From the NCBI RefSeq assembly GCF_003711205.1, contig NZ_CP031013.1, positions 2,150,501 to 2,214,500 of the forward strand: a DNA stretch of 64,000 nucleotides. The letters are read 5' to 3'. The translations under genes and the position numbers were made by a program. Each line of letters opens with the position of its first letter. Within the stretch, counting starts at the first letter, position 1. Below, piece after piece: positions 17,953 through 31,737 of the stretch. The notes beneath the pieces are model-generated. The model searched no databases. It saw nothing but the letters and a program-made list of their open reading frames with translations, and was not told the DNA's origin. This DNA comes from Polaromonas sp. SP1 (GTDB lineage: Bacteria; Pseudomonadota; Gammaproteobacteria; Burkholderiales; Burkholderiaceae_C).

Positions 17953-19152
17953 ATGACCCTGCAGCCTTATGCCTGTGACCCGGCGCAATCACGCGGCCGG
18001 CGTTACGCCGAAATCGCGGCGCCGACGCGCTCCGAGTTCCAGCGCGATCGCGACCGTATCGTGCATTCCACGGCGTTTCGCCGCCTGGTCTACAAAACCC
18101 AGGTCTTCCTCAACCATGAAGGCGACCTGTTCCGCACGCGCCTGACCCATTCGCTGGAGGTCGCGCAGCTCGGGCGCTCCATCGCACGCACCTTGGGCTT
18201 GAACGAAGACCTGGTCGAGGCGATTGCCCTGGCGCATGACCTGGGCCACACGCCTTTCGGCCATGCCGGGCAGGACGCCCTCAATGCCTGCCTGAAGGCC
18301 TGCAATCCCGAGAGCGCGGGTTTCGAGCACAACCTGCAAAGCCTTCGTGTGGTGGATGCACTGGAAGAGCGCTACCCGGCCTACAACGGCCTGAACCTCA
18401 CCTTCGAGACGCGCGAAGGCATCCTCAAGCATTGCTCGCGGCGCAATGCGCGTCACATCGAGGCGCGTGAGCCGGGCGGCGTCGCCCGGCGGTTTGTCGA
18501 GCAACCGCCTGACGGCCCGCAGTGGAAGCAGCCAGGGCTGGAAGCGCAACTGGCCAACCTCGCCGACGAAATCGCCTACAACGCCCACGACATCGACGAC
18601 GGCGTGCGCTCGGGCCTGCTCAGCCTGGAGCAACTGGAGGACGTGGAGCTGTTCGCCCAGCACTGCCGCGAAACCCGCTTGGCCCACCGCGGGCTGCAAG
18701 GGCGGCGGCTGTTGTTCGAGACCATACGGCGCATGCTCAGCGCGCAGGTCTACAACGTCATGGATGCGACATCGGCCGCCATTCACGCGGCTGCGCCGGC
18801 CAATGTCGACGATGTTCGCTCTCACGCCCCGCTGGTTTGCTTCACCGAAGAAATGGCGCTGCAGTCGGCTGCACTCAAGCGGTTTTTGCTGCAAAACCTG
18901 TACCGCCACCCGAAAGTGACGGAAACCACGCAGGCGGCCAAGCAGGTGGTGCGCGACCTGTTCGAAGCCTATATGGCGGATCCCTCCCAGATGCCGCAGG
19001 CGCATATCGACCGGTTTGACGGCATCGATGCACCCCACGCGGCGGGCGCCAAACCCGAACGGGTGGTGGCCGACTACATCGCCGGCATGACGGACCGCTT
19101 TGCCACGAAAGAGCATGAGCGCCTGAAAGGGCGCGCCGCCTTTTCCGTGTGA
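17953..19152 (+). CDS. dgt: deoxyguanosinetriphosphate triphosphohydrolase-like protein
   Basis: HD-domain dNTPase that removes triphosphate from deoxynucleotides and so affects dNTP pools. The metal-binding pattern is clear: RTRLTHSLEVAQ (H), AHDLGHTPFGHAG (HD) and a later aspartate in DIDDG. 399 residues with a C-terminal extension fits the short proteobacterial dGTPase-like group rather than the 500-residue E. coli enzyme. It follows aroB, a common betaproteobacterial order. The stop overlaps the GTG start of the next gene. Confidence 0.92.
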   Translation: MTLQPYACDPAQSRGRRYAEIAAPTRSEFQRDRDRIVHSTAFRRLVYKTQVFLNHEGDLFRTRLTHSLEVAQLGRSIARTLGLNEDLVEAIALAHDLGHTPFGHAGQDALNACLKACNPESAGFEHNLQSLRVVDALEERYPAYNGLNLTFETREGILKHCSRRNARHIEAREPGGVARRFVEQPPDGPQWKQPGLEAQLANLADEIAYNAHDIDDGVRSGLLSLEQLEDVELFAQHCRETRLAHRGLQGRRLLFETIRRMLSAQVYNVMDATSAAIHAAAPANVDDVRSHAPLVCFTEEMALQSAALKRFLLQNLYRHPKVTETTQAAKQVVRDLFEAYMADPSQMPQAHIDRFDGIDAPHAAGAKPERVVADYIAGMTDRFATKEHERLKGRAAFSV

Positions 19153-20399
19153 TCGCCGGTGTGACGCGCGCCTCCACTGCCGCCACCGACTCGCGCGCCG
19201 CCTGGTGCGTCATGGCCGCCGGCGTGGTGGCCGCACTGCATGTCGGCAAGCTGCCGCCCGCCTTGCCCGTGCTCGGCCAGGTGCTGGGCGTTTCGCTGTT
19301 GCAGGCCGGCTTCCTGTTGTCGCTGGTGCAGTTGGCGGGCATGACGCTGGGGCTTGTCACCGGCCTGGCTGTGCAGCGCACGGGCCTGCGGCGCAGCATG
19401 GTCGGCGGCCTGCTGGTGCTGGCGCTCGCCAGCGCGCTGGGCGGCGGCGCCCCCGGTGTCCACGGCTTGCTGGCCTCCCGTGTGCTCGAGGGGCTGGGAT
19501 TCTTGTGGGTCGTTTTGCCGGCGCCGGCCCTGGTGCGTCAATTGGTACCGCCGCAAAATCTCAGCCGCATGATGGGCGTTTGGGGCGCTTACATGCCGCT
19601 GGGTGCTGCGCTGGCCTTGCTGGCGGGCCCGCAGGTCATCAGCTGGGCTGCGCCGGAGTGGGGCTGGCGAATCCTGTGGTGGCTGCTTGCCGTGCTCGCC
19701 GCTGGGCTGGCGCTGCTGCTGCTGTGGCGCGTGCCCGCCGACGAAAAGAAACCCGGCCCGCTGCCTGGGCAGGAAGCGGCCGGGAACCGCAACGGCTTCC
19801 AGCTCGTCAGCGTGACCTTGCGTTCACCCGCAGCGTGGCTCATGGCGATGGCGTTTGCCATGTATTCAGGTCAGTGGCTTGCCGTGGTGGGCTTCCTCCC
19901 CTCGATCTACGCGCAGGCGGGCGTGGGCGGCAGCTCGGTCGCCTGGCTCACGGCGCTGGCCGCCGCCGTCAACATCGTCGGCAACGTGGCCGCCGGCCGG
20001 CTCCTGGGCCGCGGTGTGCGGCCGCTTTCGCTGCTCTGCACGGGTTTTGCGGCCATGGCGGGCGGCACCCTGCTGGCCTTTACCGCACACGTTCCCCCCG
20101 AGCTTCAGTATGCGGCGGTGCTGGCATTCTCCATGGTGGGGGGCTTGATACCCGCGACCCTTTTCAGCCTGGCGATCCGCCTGGCCCCCAGCGCCGACAC
20201 GGTGTCCACCACCGTGGGCTGGATCCAGCAATGGTCGGCGCTCGGCCAGTTCGCCGGCCCTCCGCTGGTGGCGTGGGTTGCCGCGGCGGCGGGCGGCTGG
20301 CAATGGACGGGGTGGGTCACCGCGGCGAGTTCCGGGCTTGGGTTGCTGCTGGCGGTCGTATTGCACCGTTTGCTGCCCAGGCAGGCGGCGCAGCGGTAG
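19149..20399 (+). CDS. major facilitator superfamily transporter (CynX/NimT-like)
   Basis: A 416-residue membrane protein with about 12 hydrophobic segments, a loop 2-3 region VQRTGLRRS and symmetric halves separated by a hydrophilic loop (DEKKPGPLPGQEAAGN, near residue 200). It resembles the cyanate/nitroimidazole transporter branch of the superfamily; the substrate cannot be told. The GTG start 19149 overlaps the dgt stop; in-frame GTG 19161 is an alternative. No regulator is encoded nearby. Confidence 0.8.
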   Translation: MIAGVTRASTAATDSRAAWCVMAAGVVAALHVGKLPPALPVLGQVLGVSLLQAGFLLSLVQLAGMTLGLVTGLAVQRTGLRRSMVGGLLVLALASALGGGAPGVHGLLASRVLEGLGFLWVVLPAPALVRQLVPPQNLSRMMGVWGAYMPLGAALALLAGPQVISWAAPEWGWRILWWLLAVLAAGLALLLLWRVPADEKKPGPLPGQEAAGNRNGFQLVSVTLRSPAAWLMAMAFAMYSGQWLAVVGFLPSIYAQAGVGGSSVAWLTALAAAVNIVGNVAAGRLLGRGVRPLSLLCTGFAAMAGGTLLAFTAHVPPELQYAAVLAFSMVGGLIPATLFSLAIRLAPSADTVSTTVGWIQQWSALGQFAGPPLVAWVAAAAGGWQWTGWVTAASSGLGLLLAVVLHRLLPRQAAQR

Positions 20400-20671
20400 T
20401 GTTTGTTGGGCGTGGGGGCGGCAATAAGAAGAAAAGAAGCGTGTAAAGCACGATTGGCGAGAAAGCGCATGCGCAATACGTAGTCGAAAGGCTACAGGCT
20501 ATGACATAGGCTTATGACGTGTTGGCATTTCCCCTGCTGTCTTTTCGCCGCTGCAGGGCTTACGCTTCCCATCTGCGCACAATTCGTCACAATTTTTTCG
20601 GGCAGTAAGCGCATGCTGCATTGCAGGCATCAAACCTGCTTTGGCTGTCTCTTATCTCTAAAGGTGTTGTC

Positions 20672-21820
20672 ATGGGCTTCAATCGGCGTCAGTTAATCCT
20701 CAGCGGTGTATCAGCCGGCGTCAGTGTCGCAAGCCCCGCGCTCTGGGCCCAGGCCAAGGGCGGCAAAAAAATCGTCCTCGGGCAATCGGTGCCGCTGACG
20801 GGCGCCGCAGACCAGATTGGCCTTGCCTACCTCAACGGCGCAAAAATCTACTTTGACGCCCTCAATGCCAAAAACGGCGCCGGCGGTTACAAGATCGAGG
20901 TCAAGGCCCTCGATGACGGTTACGTCCCCGCCAAAGCGGCCGCCAACGCCAAGCAACTGATCGACGAAGGCGTCGATGCCCTGTTCGGCTTCACCGGCAC
21001 GGCCAGTTGCGACGCGGCCTTCGCTGCGGCAAAAGCGTCCGGCACCCTGTTCTTCGCGCCTTTTGCCGCGTCCGACGCGCTGCACGATCCCGCGCTCACC
21101 AACGTGTTCCATGTGCGTCCCGCGCTGGCCGACGAGGCCTACAAGATCGCCCGCCATTGCGCCACGCTCAACCAGGATCGCATCGCCGTATTCGCCGAAG
21201 ACGACGCCATGGGCAAGGCCGGCCTGGCCGCCGTCAACCAGGCGCTGATTGACCTGAAACGCCCGGCCATCGTCGGCAGCGCACTGTCGCCGGTCAACAG
21301 CGACAAGGTCGATGCGGCCGTGGCGCAGATCATGAAGGCGCAGCCCCAGGCCGTCATCCAGGTAAGCCTGTTCAATTCCTCGGCGGCTTTCATCCGCAAG
21401 ATGCGCCAGGCCGGCTTTGGCGGGCAGTTCCTCAATTTTTCCGTCGTGGGGATCGATCCGCTGTTCAGCGCGCTGGGCAAAGAGATCGGCGGCGTGGTGA
21501 TTTCACAGGTGGTGCCGTCGCCGCGCAGCACCGGCACGCCCATCATCAAGGAATACCTGGACGTGCTGAACCAGACCGACCAGACGCCCAGCTACGAAAG
21601 CGTCGAAGGCTATATCGCCGCCAGGACTTTTGCCGAAGGCGTGCGCCGCAGCGCGGCTGGCAGCGGCAAGCCCGACAGGGCAGGCCTGCAAAAGGCGTTT
21701 GAGACCATGACCGACTACGACGTGGGCGGCTTTCGCGTCAACTTGCGGCCCAAAAAATACGAATCGGTGCGTGTGATCGACCTGGTCACCATCACGCCCG
21801 ACGGCAAAGTCGTTCGCTGA
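20672..21820 (+). CDS. ABC transporter substrate-binding protein, branched-chain amino acid (LivK) type
   Basis: Periplasmic type I binding protein. The N-terminus has a twin-arginine-like signal (NRRQLILSG, then a hydrophobic stretch and ALWAQA), followed by IVLGQSVPLTGAA, the typical first strand and ligand loop of LivK-like proteins. ATG 20672 is chosen because AAAGG lies 9 nt upstream and it gives a proper signal; the frame is open to TTG 20621. No permease or ATPase genes are adjacent, so it is an orphan; the ligand is unknown. An imperfect GC hairpin (21830-21851) without a T-run follows. Confidence 0.85.
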   Translation: MGFNRRQLILSGVSAGVSVASPALWAQAKGGKKIVLGQSVPLTGAADQIGLAYLNGAKIYFDALNAKNGAGGYKIEVKALDDGYVPAKAAANAKQLIDEGVDALFGFTGTASCDAAFAAAKASGTLFFAPFAASDALHDPALTNVFHVRPALADEAYKIARHCATLNQDRIAVFAEDDAMGKAGLAAVNQALIDLKRPAIVGSALSPVNSDKVDAAVAQIMKAQPQAVIQVSLFNSSAAFIRKMRQAGFGGQFLNFSVVGIDPLFSALGKEIGGVVISQVVPSPRSTGTPIIKEYLDVLNQTDQTPSYESVEGYIAARTFAEGVRRSAAGSGKPDRAGLQKAFETMTDYDVGGFRVNLRPKKYESVRVIDLVTITPDGKVVR

Positions 21821-21934
21821 GCGTCTTCGCTGCCGGGAGGCGGTCCGGCAGGGCTGCGGCGATTCGCCTTTAGAGCGGTCAGAAATTAGGGTCAGATTCA
21901 AATATCATGGTGCAAACTCCCGGCATTGCATCCC

Positions 21935-22645
21935 ATGGCCCGTCTTCCCCGCCTGACGCTTCCAGGCTTTCCCCACCACATCATCCAGCGCGGCAATAAC
22001 CGCCAGAGCGTCTTTTCATCAGTGGCCGACCACCAGATGTTTTTGGCGCTGCTGGACGAAAGCGCCCGCAAATTCGGTGTTGCCCTGCATGCTTATGTGC
22101 TGATGGACAACCATTTCCACCTGCTCGCAACACCTTCCACGGCCGATGGCCTGCCGCAGATGATGCAGGCCGCCGGGCGGCGTTATGTGCGCTATTTCAA
22201 CGACAGCCATGGCCGCACCGGCACTTTGTGGGAGGGGCGTTACCGCGCCACCGTCATCGAGGCCGAACGCTACCTGCTGGCGTGCATGGCCTATATGGAC
22301 CTCAACCCGGTCCGCGCCGGGCAGGTGGCCGAGGCCAAAGACTACCCGTGGTCCAGCCACGGCCATTACGCCGGCCTGCGCGTCGACAGCCTGCTGACGC
22401 CGCACCCGCTGGTCTGGGCGCTGGGCAACACGCCCTTCGCGCGGGAGGCCGCCTACGCCGAACTGGTGCGTGCCGGCATCACGCTGGAGCAGCAGGACCA
22501 GCTGACCCGCTCGGCGCTGAGCGGCTGGGCCTTGGGTGGCGAAGGTTTTGTGGCGGAGCTGCAAAAGCACACGGAGCGCCGCATGACCAAAAACCAGCCG
22601 GGTCGGCCTGTACGTACCAAAGATGAGGATGAAAAAGGCCTATAG
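21935..22645 (+). CDS. REP-associated tyrosine (Y1/HUH) transposase
   Basis: Member of the Y1 transposase family that processes single-stranded hairpin DNA and is associated with REP repeats. The HUH motif is NHFHLL (H60 and H62); the catalytic tyrosine is probably in GRRYVRYFND (Y84 or Y87), followed by the diagnostic GTLWEGRYR and MAYMDLNPVRAG. 236 residues from ATG 21935; TTG 21926 would add three. It is a single intact gene, so probably a domesticated RAYT rather than a mobile IS200. Its last codons and TAG stop form part of repeat copy 3. Confidence 0.92.
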   Translation: MARLPRLTLPGFPHHIIQRGNNRQSVFSSVADHQMFLALLDESARKFGVALHAYVLMDNHFHLLATPSTADGLPQMMQAAGRRYVRYFNDSHGRTGTLWEGRYRATVIEAERYLLACMAYMDLNPVRAGQVAEAKDYPWSSHGHYAGLRVDSLLTPHPLVWALGNTPFAREAAYAELVRAGITLEQQDQLTRSALSGWALGGEGFVAELQKHTERRMTKNQPGRPVRTKDEDEKGL

Positions 22646-22683
22646 CCCACATTCCACATAGACTTTTTGCTATCAAATTTGAT
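22636..22683 (+). repeat. dispersed palindromic repeat, copy 3 (end of transposase gene)
   Basis: Arm AGGCCTATAGCCC 22636-22648 (containing the transposase stop codon), 20-nt spacer 22649-22668, core begun as GCTATCAAATTTGAT (22669-22683) but broken before the final AGC. Confidence 0.75.
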
Positions 22684-22883
22684 GTGTCCCCAATTTAAAG
22701 TTGATTAAATCAATCGGCATTTAATTAGAATCTGACCCCATTTAAAGCGCTTGGCATTGTTGTTGCAATGCAATATGCTCCCATTCCCTGCGAAAAATTA
22801 TGAACCTTGCGGATGGAAGCGTTGCCAGGCCCTTTTAAGCGCTGCGCGGCACCGCCGTCATCCCCACCTGACGAGGAAATGCC

Positions 22884-27629
<4,746 letters not shown>

Positions 27630-27659
27630 GCCGTCACTCCTTCGCTCATCACACAGGTT

Positions 27660-27709
27660 GCTATCGAATTTATAGCTACATGCCCAGACAGGTATTGGGC
27701 TAGAGGCAT
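27660..27709 (-). repeat. dispersed palindromic repeat, copy 4 (gltB-gltD gap)
   Basis: Minus orientation. Core GCTAT-CGAATTT-ATAGC 27660-27676, spacer 27677-27696, arm GGGCTAGAGGCAT 27697-27709. AGCCC in the arm can pair with GGGC in the spacer across an 11-nt loop. It lies inside the gltBD transcription unit. Confidence 0.82.
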
Positions 27710-27741
27710 AAAAAGCTTAAAGAATTGCACAGGACTTCATC

Positions 27742-29208
27742 ATGGGAAAAATCACCGGCTTCATGGAATACGAGCGCATCGAGGAGGGCTACAAGCCCGT
27801 GCCGGAGCGCCTGAAGAACTACAAGGAATTTGTCATCGGGCTGGACGACGCGCAGGCCAACAAGCAGGCCGCGCGCTGCATGGACTGCGGCACGCCGTTT
27901 TGCAACAGCGGCTGCCCGGTCAACAACATCATTCCCGACTTCAACGACATGGTGTTCCGCGCCGACTGGAAAAACGCCATCGACACGCTGCACAGCACCA
28001 ACAACTTCCCCGAGTTCACCGGCCGCATCTGCCCCGCGCCCTGCGAAGCCGCCTGCACGCTGAACGTGAATGACGACGCCGTCGGCATCAAGTCCATCGA
28101 GCACGCCATCATCGACCGCGCCTGGTCCGAAGGCTGGGTCAAGCCCGTGATGCCCAAGCACAAGACCGGCAAGAAAGTGGCCGTGGTCGGCTCCGGCCCC
28201 GCCGGCATGGCTGCCGCCCAGCAGCTGGCGCGCGCCGGCCATGAGGTGACGCTGTTTGAGAAGAACGACCGCGTCGGCGGCCTGCTGCGCTACGGCATTC
28301 CCGACTTCAAGATGGAAAAAGTCCATATCGACCGCCGCGTGGACCAGATGAAAGCCGAAGGCGTGAACTTTCGCACCGGCGTGATGGTGGGCAGCCTGCC
28401 CAAAGACTCCAAGGTCACCAATTGGGCCAAGGAAAGCATCACGCCCGAGCAACTGCAAAAAGACTTCGACGCCGTGATTCTGACCGGCGGCGCCGAGCAG
28501 TCGCGCGATTTGCCCGTGCCCGGCCGCGACCTGGACGGCGTGCACTTTGCGATGGAATTTTTGCCCCAGCAAAACAAGGTCAACGCCGGCGACAAGGTCA
28601 AAGGCCAGCTGCGCGCCGACGGCAAGCACGTCATCGTGATCGGCGGCGGCGATACCGGCTCCGACTGCGTGGGCACCAGCAACCGCCACGGCGCGGCCAG
28701 CGTCACCCAGTTTGAGCTGATGCCCCAGCCGCCCGAAGAAGAAAACCGCCCCATGACCTGGCCTTACTGGCCGATCAAGCTGCGCACCTCTTCCAGCCAT
28801 GAAGAAGGCTGCGAGCGCGAGTTCGCCATCTCGACCAAAGAACTGATCGGTGAAAAAGGCAAGGTCGCGGGCCTGAAGACCGTTCGCGTCGAATGGAAAG
28901 ACGGAAAGATGGTCGAAGTGCCCGGCTCCGAGCAAACCCTCAAAGCCGACCTGGTGCTGCTGGCCATGGGCTTTGTCTCGCCGGTCGCCTCTGTGCTGGA
29001 CGCCTTCGGCATCGAAAAAGACAACCGCGGCAACGCCAAGGCCGGCACCGACTTCACCGGCGGCTACGCCACCAACGTGCCCAAGGTGTTCGCTGCCGGC
29101 GATATCCGCCGCGGCCAGAGCCTGGTGGTATGGGCGATTCGCGAAGGCCGCCAGGCCGCGCGTGCGGTGGACGAGTTTTTGATGGGCTACAGCGACCTGC
29201 CTCGCTAA
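27742..29208 (+). CDS. gltD: glutamate synthase (NADPH) small chain
   Basis: FAD/NADPH subunit that feeds electrons to GltB. N-terminal cysteine clusters for two 4Fe-4S centres ([14 protein letters not shown] near residues 46-59 and CPAPCEAAC near 97-105), FAD-binding [22 protein letters not shown] and NADPH-binding [14 protein letters not shown]. 488 residues. ATG 27742 is the start. The last 24 codons are found again, in diverged form, 70 bp downstream; see the relic entry. Confidence 0.97.
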   Translation: MGKITGFMEYERIEEGYKPVPERLKNYKEFVIGLDDAQANKQAARCMDCGTPFCNSGCPVNNIIPDFNDMVFRADWKNAIDTLHSTNNFPEFTGRICPAPCEAACTLNVNDDAVGIKSIEHAIIDRAWSEGWVKPVMPKHKTGKKVAVVGSGPAGMAAAQQLARAGHEVTLFEKNDRVGGLLRYGIPDFKMEKVHIDRRVDQMKAEGVNFRTGVMVGSLPKDSKVTNWAKESITPEQLQKDFDAVILTGGAEQSRDLPVPGRDLDGVHFAMEFLPQQNKVNAGDKVKGQLRADGKHVIVIGGGDTGSDCVGTSNRHGAASVTQFELMPQPPEEENRPMTWPYWPIKLRTSSSHEEGCEREFAISTKELIGEKGKVAGLKTVRVEWKDGKMVEVPGSEQTLKADLVLLAMGFVSPVASVLDAFGIEKDNRGNAKAGTDFTGGYATNVPKVFAAGDIRRGQSLVVWAIREGRQAARAVDEFLMGYSDLPR

Positions 29209-29256
29209 CGCTGTGCCCCGGCCTTCGCAAATCGCCCCAAGGGGCGGTTAAATAAA

Positions 29257-29276
29257 CCTCAAGCTTGCGCTTGAGG
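29257..29276. terminator. hairpin between gltD and its 3' relic
   Basis: CCTCAAGC (29257-29264)/GCTTGAGG (29269-29276) with loop TTGC; a second stem CGCCCC/GGGGCG lies at 29233-29246. There is no T-run, so it may be a rho-independent terminator remnant or an mRNA-stabilising structure. Confidence 0.4.
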
Positions 29277-29350
29277 TGCGCGAAGGCCGCCAGGCCGCGC
29301 GCGCCGTCGACGAATTCCTGATGGGCTTTAGCGACTTGCCTGCCCAATAG
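29276..29350 (+). pseudogene. relic of a second gltD 3' end
   Basis: An open frame of 24 codons plus TAG repeats the C-terminus of GltD ([16 protein letters not shown], then FSDLPAQ instead of YSDLPR). Most nucleotide differences from the intact gene are in synonymous positions, so the relic derives from a diverged homologous gltD, not a recent local copy. It suggests that the present gltBD replaced an older allele by recombination, or the reverse, leaving this tail. Confidence 0.8.
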
Positions 29351-29463
29351 ACATCGCAGTATTACTGGCCGGTATTACTTCCCGGGAGCAGACGGGCCAA
29401 ACCCCGTATCATTAGGGCATTCCCCTAGCTCCGCCGGCGCGCTTGCCGGCCCTCACTTTCCCA

Positions 29464-30309
29464 ATGGCCGACACCCCCGCTTCATCACTGGTTGAATTCA
29501 AGGATGTGACCTTTTCCTACCCGGGTTCCACGGGTGACCGCGTCATCCTCGACCAGGTCACGCTGTCTGTTCCCCGCGGCAAGGTCACGGCGCTCATGGG
29601 CGCTTCCGGCGGCGGCAAGACCACGGTGCTGCGCCTTATCGGCGGCCAGCAAAAAGCCAACAGCGGCACCGTCACGTTTGACGGGCAGGACATCGGCAAG
29701 CTGGCGCAAAAAGAGCTCTACGCCGCCCGACGCCGCATGGGCATGCTGTTCCAGTTCGGCGCGCTCTTCACCGACCTGAGCGTGTTCGACAACGTCGCCT
29801 TTCCGCTGCGCGAGCACACCGCACTGGACGAGCGCATGATCCGCGACATCGTGTTGATGAAGCTCAATGCCGTCGGCCTGCGCGGCGCGCGCGACCTGAT
29901 GCCCAGCGAGGTGTCCGGCGGCATGGCGCGGCGTGTGGCGCTGGCCCGGGCCATCGCCCTGGACCCGGCACTCATCATGTACGACGAGCCTTTTGCCGGG
30001 CTGGACCCGATTTCGCTGGGCACTGCGGCCCAATTGATTCGCGAGCTCAATGACACGCTGGGCATCACCAGCATCGTGGTGTCGCATGACCTCGAAGAGA
30101 CATTTCGCATCGCCGACAAGGTGGTGATCCTGGCCAACGGCAGCATCGCTGCGCAGGGCACGCCGGATGAAGTCCGTAATTCGACCGATCCGCTGGTGCA
30201 CCAGTTCGTCAACGGCCTCGCCGAGGGGCCTGTGAAATTCCATTACCCCGGGCCGGAAGTCCTGTCGGATTTCGGCAGCCAGCCCGCATCCCGCAAGGGG
30301 CAATCATGA
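29464..30309 (+). CDS. mlaF: phospholipid transport ABC ATPase MlaF
   Basis: ATPase of the MlaFEDB complex that moves glycerophospholipids between the membranes to keep outer-membrane asymmetry. Walker [10 protein letters not shown] (residues 46-54), signature [13 protein letters not shown], Walker [13 protein letters not shown] and the switch histidine in VVSHDL. ATG 29464 gives 281 residues; the frame is open to TTG 29443. The stop overlaps the mlaE start. First gene of a mlaFEDACB cluster; no clear promoter was seen in the 113 bp between the gltD relic and the gene. Confidence 0.95.
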   Translation: MADTPASSLVEFKDVTFSYPGSTGDRVILDQVTLSVPRGKVTALMGASGGGKTTVLRLIGGQQKANSGTVTFDGQDIGKLAQKELYAARRRMGMLFQFGALFTDLSVFDNVAFPLREHTALDERMIRDIVLMKLNAVGLRGARDLMPSEVSGGMARRVALARAIALDPALIMYDEPFAGLDPISLGTAAQLIRELNDTLGITSIVVSHDLEETFRIADKVVILANGSIAAQGTPDEVRNSTDPLVHQFVNGLAEGPVKFHYPGPEVLSDFGSQPASRKGQS

Positions 30310-31100
30310 GCCGCTACAGCCCTGTTCGCCTGCTGTCCGACCTCGGCTTTGCCGTGCGCCGGCAGATGGCGGAAATCGGCTATGCCGCCCGCCTGATGTC
30401 CAAATTGGTGGCCCTGACGGGACCGGCGCTGGCCCGTTTCGGGCTGGTGAGGGACCAGATCCTGTTCCTGGGCAACTATTCGCTCGCCATCATTGCGGTG
30501 TCGGGCCTCTTCGTCGGTTTTGTGCTGGGCCTGCAGGGCTACTACACGCTGCAGCGCTACGGCTCTGAAAGCGCGCTGGGCTTGCTGGTGGCGCTCAGCC
30601 TGGTGCGCGAACTCGGGCCTGTCGTCACGGCTCTGCTGTTTGCCGGCCGTGCCGGCACCGCCCTGACGGCCGAAATCGGCATCATGAAGCGCGACGAAGT
30701 GCTCAGTTACATGGAAATGACCGCAATTGACCCGGTGCGGCGCATCCTCGCGCCTCGCTTCTGGGGCGGCATCATCGCCATGCCGCTGCTGGCAGCGGTG
30801 TTCAGCGCCGTCGGCATCATGGGCGGCTGGCTGGTGGGCGTGGTCATGATCGGCATCGACGCGGGTTCCTTCTGGAGCCAGATGCAGGGCGGTGTGGACG
30901 TCTGGCGCGACGTGGGCAACGGCGTCATCAAGAGTTTTGTCTTCGGCGTCACGGTGACTTTTGTGGCCTTGCACCAGGGTTTTGAGGCCCAGCCGACGCC
31001 CGAGGGCGTCTCGCGCGCCACAACCCGGACCGTCGTTGTGGCTTCGCTGGCCGTGCTGGGGCTCGATTTCCTGCTGACCGCATCGATGTTCAGCCTTTGA
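30306..31100 (+). CDS. mlaE: phospholipid transport permease MlaE
   Basis: Membrane subunit of the Mla transporter. 264 residues with about five to six hydrophobic segments; the MlaE/permease signature is visible in [25 protein letters not shown] and in the [16 protein letters not shown] region. ATGA overlap with mlaF. An upstream amphipathic N-terminus ([17 protein letters not shown]) corresponds to the interfacial helix of the family. Confidence 0.95.
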   Translation: MSRYSPVRLLSDLGFAVRRQMAEIGYAARLMSKLVALTGPALARFGLVRDQILFLGNYSLAIIAVSGLFVGFVLGLQGYYTLQRYGSESALGLLVALSLVRELGPVVTALLFAGRAGTALTAEIGIMKRDEVLSYMEMTAIDPVRRILAPRFWGGIIAMPLLAAVFSAVGIMGGWLVGVVMIGIDAGSFWSQMQGGVDVWRDVGNGVIKSFVFGVTVTFVALHQGFEAQPTPEGVSRATTRTVVVASLAVLGLDFLLTASMFSL

Positions 31101-31230
31101 TTTGTGTCTTTTATCCGCCTTTAACCACCCTAAAACATTTTTAATCCGCCCATGAGAAAATCCACCATTCCAGTGTTTGCCTTGAATGGATGGTGCAGGG
31201 CAGCCCTCTCGGGCCACTGAAAGAAGAACC

Positions 31231-31737
31231 ATGCAACGCTCCAAAAATGATCTCTGGGTTGGCCTGTTTGTCCTGATCGGGGGGGCTGCTGTCCTGTTCC
31301 TGGCGCTCAAATCCGCCAATTTGCTCAGCCTGAACTTCGACACCTCCTACAGGATCGTTGCGAAATTTGACAATATCGGCGGCCTGAAGCCGCGCGCGGC
31401 TGTTAAAAGCGCAGGCGTGGTGGTCGGCCGGGTGGAAAGCATCACCTTCGACGACAAGGCCTACCAGGCCAGCGTCAACCTGGCCATGGAAAGCCGCTAC
31501 GTGTTTCCCAAGGACAGCTCCCTGAAAATCCTGACCAGCGGTTTGCTGGGCGAGCAGTACATCGGCGTGGAGGCCGGTGGGGACGAAAAGAATTTTGCCG
31601 CGGGCGACGTGACCAAAAACACGCAGTCGGCCGTGGTGCTTGAGAATCTGATCAGCCAGTTTTTATACAGTAAAGCGGCGGACAGCAGTTCCGGATCAGG
31701 GTCTGCACCGCCACCAGCGACCACAGAAAAAAAATGA
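31231..31737 (+). CDS. mlaD: phospholipid-binding MCE protein MlaD
   Basis: Membrane-anchored MCE-domain protein that forms a hexameric ring over MlaE and channels lipid. One N-terminal membrane helix (about residues 8-26) then the MCE domain (FDNIGGLKPRAAVKSAGVVVGRV). ATG 31231 gives 168 residues with a GAAGAA ribosome site; a longer frame from TTG 31186 looks unlike MlaD. The ATG of mlaA overlaps its stop. Confidence 0.94.
   Translation: MQRSKNDLWVGLFVLIGGAAVLFLALKSANLLSLNFDTSYRIVAKFDNIGGLKPRAAVKSAGVVVGRVESITFDDKAYQASVNLAMESRYVFPKDSSLKILTSGLLGEQYIGVEAGGDEKNFAAGDVTKNTQSAVVLENLISQFLYSKAADSSSGSGSAPPPATTEKK

Larger units (their letters stand above)
21889..22738. mobile_element. RAYT transposase unit with inverted ends
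   Basis: The transposase gene is bracketed by GGGTCAGATTC (21889-21899) and its exact inverse GAATCTGACCC (22728-22738), each embedded in A/T-rich similar flanks (AAAT before, AAT after). The 850-bp unit also contains a copy of the dispersed palindromic repeat and a TTGATT-A-AATCAA palindrome (22701-22713). No target-site duplication was recognised. Confidence 0.6.

Noticed and set aside
20490..20515. CTATG-A-CATAG palindrome before the binding protein gene as a twelfth repeat copy
   Set aside because: It lacks the 17-nt core pattern and the arm at the fixed 20-nt distance, although GGCTACAGGC nearby is similar.
22646..22883. Riboswitch or leader RNA upstream of gltB
   Set aside because: The gap is explained by the repeat copy, the transposase unit end and A/T-rich flank; no known riboswitch pattern was recognised.
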